The notes under the pieces are model-generated. The model was given only the letters and a program-made list of their open reading frames with translations, was not told the DNA's origin and made no database searches. The position numbers and the translations under genes are program-made. DNA of 64,000 bases from the NCBI RefSeq assembly GCF_030272615.1, contig NC_081411.1:40599140-40663139 (forward strand), read 5' to 3'. How positions within the stretch are numbered: the first letter of the stretch is position 1; each line of letters starts with the position of its first letter. The DNA is from Cryptomeria japonica. Lineage: Eukaryota > Streptophyta > Pinopsida > Cupressales > Cupressaceae. Below are positions 58,990-64,000 of the stretch, in pieces.

Positions 58990-61450
58990 TTACAAGCCTT
59001 TTTCAACATCCACAACCTCTTGTGCCTTTTGTTCTGTCGCAACCTCTTCTAAATGCTTCGGAGCATCTTCTTTCTGTCCCATATAACTATCTTTCCACTC
59101 CTAATAAGCATCATCACTTGGCCAAGAAAAACTAACAACCTTCTGTTTCATGTCTTCTAGCCTTTTCCAAGTGACTCTTAAATGTCCAATTTCTGTTTCT
59201 ATGAAACCGTAATGAGATTTCACCATTTCAATTTCTTCAATTGTTTGGACAAATAGGGAGGTGTCATCAGTTTTTGATAATTTGATTGATCCTTAGGGAC
59301 AAATTATGGTCCACCTCTTTCAACCAGGTCTTCTCTTCTTTCAACTGAATTGGACCAATAAAGCCTCCTAGAAACAATTCAAATTTATGATCCGAATATT
59401 CTTTTCTATAAAGTTGGGCTTTTCTTTTCACACCTCCCCTTTCCTCTGAGAGAATATTCATCTCTTTTATAAACTCACTGGTAGACCTTAGAGTGTCATT
59501 CTCCTCTGCATCTGGATGGGAAGAGCACATGAGCTCCAATTCCTTACCTCTGGGCATCCACTTATTAAGGATTGGTTCCAAAGTGGCCTCATCTTCTCTG
59601 AATTTGATCATAACATCCAGAATCTTTTTCATATTTATGTATACAATGGGGGCCTTGACTGAGTCAGCAAACTTCAAGATTGTGGCTTTCACCTTCTCTT
59701 CATATTTGTTTGCAAACAAGGCTTCAGCTTGTTTCAACCTTTCCAACTCATGTTGGACACTTTCAGGTGATTGGGAACCAGAAGGCATAGGAGAAGGGGG
59801 ATATTCTATAATGGGACTAGTAGGAGGGGGTCTTGCTGGAGAGGAGGCTATCATGAGTGTAGAGGATTCACCTGGATGGTGTTGACCAGCCAACTGACTC
59901 TAGAGTCTAGTAATGATGATGTCCCTATTGGTTATTCCCTCTTTAGCCTCATTGTAAGCCGTTAAGATAGTCTCCAACTTCAATTGGAGATTAGCTCTTT
60001 CTTGTGCCTCTTTCTCTACTACTGCCATATTGAACTTCGCAGTCTCCAAAACTATGCTTGCAGCTTCCACTACCCCTGTATCGTGGACTCTCTTAACAAT
60101 CATGCCTCCTAAGAGGCTAGAATCTGATGCATCTTTCCGCCTTTAGTGATTACAAAATGGTGTTCCATGGTGATGGTTGGGAAAATAGTCCCTTTACCCC
60201 TATTGGTTAGCTCTTCGTCTTGCACTCCTCCAATTCATCTCAATACTTTTGCAATCCCTATCTTTAATGGGACCTGATAGGGTAGTAAATAGGGGGTGCC
60301 TCTAAATCCATACACCCTTAAAACAATAGACACAAGGTACAAATACGTCTCCCCAATTGTGAACAATCTTAATATCCTCTGCAAACTCCTTAGGTCTGAG
60401 GAATTCCAAAAGAGCCTTAGGAATTCTAGGGTTTTCTCTACATAAAAGAATTCTAATTTTAGATCCAAAGCATCTATCAAACTTCAAAAAACTGGCATCT
60501 TCTCTATCCCAGGACAAGAGAGTGCTCCAAAGCTAAACAAGCATCTCTTCCGTATCCTTTACCTTGATCAAGTCAATTTCCTTTGCAAAGTAATCAACAC
60601 CTTTGAACAAGAACATGTGCATTAACATGGAGTACCATCCAAATGGTCTATCCACCTTACTATTTTTTATCCCTACTAGCCCTTTATGAATTGCATCAGC
60701 AAGGTACGGGGCATAATCAAATGTTATTGCTAGGGAAGGGTTTAGAATTTGTGCAATCATTAACATGTAATGGGTTGGCATATTATTTTTAGTATCCTCT
60801 CCAAAGATCTAACATAATGCCCAATACATACCCTTAGCTCTCAGAGTGAATAAATTGAGGGAGAATGGTTCCATTGTGTTGGGGCCTAAAACTGTTAACC
60901 CCCCTATCTTACAAAAGAATTCTTTCAATGGGCCACTCCTAAGATGATCCCTCTGTGCATTGTAAACCTGGGATAATGACTCAAATTCAATAGGCTCTAA
61001 CAAATTGGAGGCCTCATTGAGTTTAAATGCTTTCCTGAATTCATCTTCATTTATTTCAATCAGGACTAATCCCTTTATATTCCTGATGCATCTTGCCATA
61101 GGATCATAATTCTGTGCAATTAGGGTCAACAGATCTACATCCATGAAAACCCTTGGGACCACAAGCTTTCCTACATCCAGATCCCATATGCTATTTAAAG
61201 GAGTTGGGGAATGTCTCTACCCAAAACCGATTTTGAACAGTCCTAAACCTGATATTCATATTTCAGGGTCCCTTAACCAATTGCCTTTATCATATAGGCC
61301 ATCCCCAATTTTCAGACGAGGGTTCTTTGGTACTAGCTCTTTGGCCTTAGCCCCGGCATTGGTAGACATGGTTAATTTCTCTAAAAAATCATCACAGATG
61401 TTTTTGTCCTAATAATTGACTTTTCCTGTCAACTCTCTTCTTGGTGCCAT
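58990..61450 (-). pseudogene. ORF-X copy 2: long unrecognised ORF, decayed
   Basis: It starts at ATG 61450 (MAPRRELTGKVNY) and runs about 820 codons to a stop at 58990. Blocks in order: NPRLKIGDGLYDKGNWLRD; LIAQNYDPMARCIRN; THYMLMIAQILNPS; FGWYSMLMHMFLF; YLLPYQVPLKIGIAKVL; a Pro/Ser segment; then long heptad-like stretches (LERLKQAEALFANKYEEK and a region around IEEIEMVKSHYGFIE), probably coiled coil. Defects: several in-frame stops, a compensating pair of frameshifts near 60320 and 60110, and another near 59270. It follows a gypsy integrase C-terminus on the same strand. No known catalytic motif was seen; it shares organisation and a YDP block with copy 1. Confidence 0.6.
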
Positions 61451-63480
61451 TTTGAACAAGTAACTATACTACTAGCAACTAGCACAGATCTCTAATGAAA
61501 TAATTCACACAGCAATATTTGGAAACAGACCAGAATTATCAAGAACAGCACAAAAACCTGATTATTCGCCTGAAGAGAATCACTCCGCACCAATTTGCTC
61601 TGCAACAAACTTCGATGAAACAATACTAACAATCAAGTTGATACAAACTCAAAAGGACAAGTTGGCATTAAATTTTTAGAAATTAACTCTGCATGCTTCG
61701 GCTTTCTTTTCAGAATTGAATTCACCAAATCAAATTCAAAACTGGCTCCAATGGGTCATAACTTCTCTGAGTCTTTCCTCTGTTTCACTCTTTCGCCATT
61801 TTGCAGAATATAAAACTTGTGCTCTTTTCTTTTGTGAAGCAACGCTGGTCATTGGATCACGAGAACTTACATTGTCTTTATCTTTGTTTGATCTCTCTAC
61901 TTTAGTGTCGGGCCCTACCTCCTTTTTGCCACTTCGCAGGCTTTAACACTCATGCACTTTTCCTTCACGAAGCCGCACCAACCATTAGATCATGCTCAAA
62001 ACACCCAGTCTTTAACTCGAACCAGGACCATCAACCTTACTAACTAACTGCGCCTCATCTTAACGGCTAACGGTTTTCACCATTTCGTAGAGGTTAAGTC
62101 GCGGGCAACTTCAGGCCACGAAACAACGAGAACCATTGGATCAACCACAAGATGAATAATTTTTAACAGGCTTCAAACCTTTTAAGTGAGCCCTTTATTC
62201 AGAAATCACTTACTCTATTTATTCGTCAGTTAACAAATGCCACATGGCAGTCGGCTATTTTCTCTGGAAACTCCTCTGGGTTCCACCCTGAATCTACCAC
62301 GTGTTCTCTTTACTATTCCCACATAACTGTCGATTACACCTAGGTGAGCCCTCAACTACCCTTCAGGTCCACGTGGCATTCAACACATCACTATCAAGCT
62401 CTACGAAATGCAGCAGTTGTCATGCCACGTCATGCCTTCGTGTGATTTCCACCTATCTTTCACTATTTTGTGAACATTAATCTTTGTTTGGCTTGCGGCC
62501 ACGAAGCCACGAGGATCGTTGGATCAAAACAGACCTTATCGGCCTTTAACTTCATGCCCTGCCTATCCCTTGGGCCCACCGACCTTTTCGCCACTTCGTG
62601 ATGACTAACTTACTAGCATCTTACCTTCACGAATCCACGCGAGCCGTCAAATCTTAGGAACTTTCTTGTTGTTTACTCTATCACCTTTACTGCCACCTCT
62701 AGCGGGACCTGCCACCTTTTCGCTACTTCATGAAAGGTAGAACGTGTGCATCTCCCGACCGCGAATCAACGCAAGTCGTTGATCTTTTTCCAACCCGATC
62801 ACTCTTTAACCAAGGAAGACTGCTTGTCTCTGGGACCCACCACGTGTTTTCGCTGCTTTGTAGAACATAAACCATGTGCATCTCGGGTTAGCAAATCAAC
62901 GCGAGCCGTTGGATCACAATCAAGATGCAACTCTTTTACCCAATGGTCAATCCATCTGGTCGGGCCCGCCTATGCCTTTTTCTACTTCACCATCGGTAAC
63001 TCACGGGCATCTTAGCTTAACGAAACCACACACACCTTTAGATCAAAAGGAACCTACTCACCTTTTAGGAGCCCAATTAAGAAATTAAAACTTTAGGAAA
63101 GACATATAAGGATAATGCACTGACAAACCTGCCTAGGAAAAAAATGTAAAGAAGGGGGGGGGGGACACTTTTCACGACCAACGGACCCTCTTTTAAGTAA
63201 TAAAGTAACACAGAAATAGAATTATAAGGGTTTTTCTCAGACACAGGAGCAATTTAAGACTTAAACCCTAAACCCTTATTTGGACCCAAAGCAATTAGAA
63301 GTAATAAGGCCATACCAGACTCAAAAATTTCATAAACTTAGCCAATTATGGGAAAAGAATGCCCATTTTTTAAACAGTGATAATAGTGGCTCTGAATGGG
63401 GATGGTTGATTGCAAGATCAACACAAGAACTTAGAAAACTCTGGAGAAACAGACCAAAAAAAAACAAGCCCAAAAACAAC
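61451..63480 (-). repeat. region with diverged tandem repeats between gypsy integrase and ORF-X
   Basis: Between about 61740 and 63060 some eight to ten diverged copies of a unit of about 110-150 bases recur. The consensus words are TTCGCCACTTCGTGAA, GGGCATCTC, CACGAATCCACGCGAGCCG and TTGGATCA, with GGGCCCACC between them. Tandem repeats after pol are known for Tat/Ogre-type gypsy elements. A G run lies at 63154-63166. There is no credible ORF. Confidence 0.7.
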
Positions 63481-64000
63481 AACTAAAACAAACCTAAGTA
63501 TATACACTGGAAATTCCTGTACTTCATCATTCATATTCTTCAAAAAATATGAGTCATTTCCATTTAGATCACAGACCACAGAGGGGCCAATCCACAATGA
63601 CTCAAATTTTTTCTGCTTTCCCTTGTCCTGTCCTTTTGCATTCCATTGAAGAACAACATTCCCTATTTGGAATTTTCTCAGCAATGTTCTTTTGTCAAAA
63701 AGATATTTGGACTGCAATTGGATCTTTAAATTTCTCTTGTGAGCTAGAGTTCTGATTTCTTCCACTTCCACTATCTGAATAATTCGGTCCCCCATAGGTT
63801 CAAACAACTCCATGTTTTCAACTTGCAGGAACTTGTATACTTGGAGAAGATTATTTACTGGCACTCTGGCCTATGTACCATAAACAAATTCAAAAAGTGA
63901 AACTCCAATAGCCTTTTTGACAATAACTCTGTCAGCCCACAAAGCCAATTTCAACTTTTGATCCCAAGACCTCTTATTTTCTTCCAGGATTTTCTTGATA
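63480..64000 (-). pseudogene. gypsy integrase C-terminus (partial, runs off window)
   Basis: The frame read from the right edge has WADRVIVKKAIGVSLFEFVYGT, then a stop near 63876, then PVNNLLQV, a basic helix segment and VLQWNAKGQDKGKQKKFESLWIGP, which corresponds to the C-terminal GPY/F-like module of gypsy integrases, then YFLKNMNDEVQEFPV. The tail after that (to 63418) looks like read-through. It is the end of a Ty3/gypsy pol, whose RT would lie right of the window. Confidence 0.8.

Overview
The window is nuclear DNA of a seed plant with a large, repeat-choked genome. A gymnosperm, probably a conifer, is the best guess: it shows nested LTR retrotransposons with long LTRs (650-1470 bp), copia and gypsy lineages in advanced decay, AT-rich spacers and a single host gene with a 2.2-kb intron. 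The species assignment is inference; no marker in the window fixes it. No rRNA, CRISPR, bacterial or plastid sequence was seen.

Layout. 1-25,050 is a nested stack. A gypsy-type element carrying only gag and protease (11,872-13,337 and 21,951-about 25,050) was hit by two Ty1/copia elements: copia-2 (5,581-11,871) and copia-3 (13,338-21,950, target duplication TGATG). Copia-2 was hit inside its 5' LTR by copia-1 (1-5,580, minus strand, running off the left edge). Copia-3 was hit inside gag by an LTR that is now solo (15,469-16,711, duplication TCTAA). All polyproteins are dead, mainly through CAG-to-TAG and TGG-to-TAG/TGA changes.

25,050-34,780 holds a non-coding, minus-strand LTR-element interior with its primer binding site and LTR (PBS at 29,691), a second solo LTR (25,648-26,732, duplication GTAAA), an LTR fragment with two tRNA-derived repeats, the 3' end of another copia element and a strong 72-bp-arm foldback.

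34,788-39,043 (minus) is the one intact host gene: a 668-residue leucine-rich-repeat receptor-like kinase of subfamily III, with two exons. Its kinase domain lacks several catalytic residues. Its intron carries a MITE-like inverted-repeat element and four copies of the tRNA-derived repeat.

39,044-64,000 is again repeats. Two copies of an unrecognised long ORF family (called ORF-X here) lie at 45,230-47,856 (plus) and 61,450-58,990 (minus). The second lies downstream of a gypsy integrase C-terminus, with a tandem-repeat array between them, which suggests an extra ORF carried by a Tat/Ogre-like gypsy lineage. Between the two copies lie an opposing LTR (ending 48,939), a plus-strand gypsy-type LTR with TATA box and a possible primer binding site (50,155-51,129), GCG-rich minisatellites, an AATCC microsatellite, a Pro/Ser/Asn-rich ORF and a tandem duplication of about 1.1 kb.
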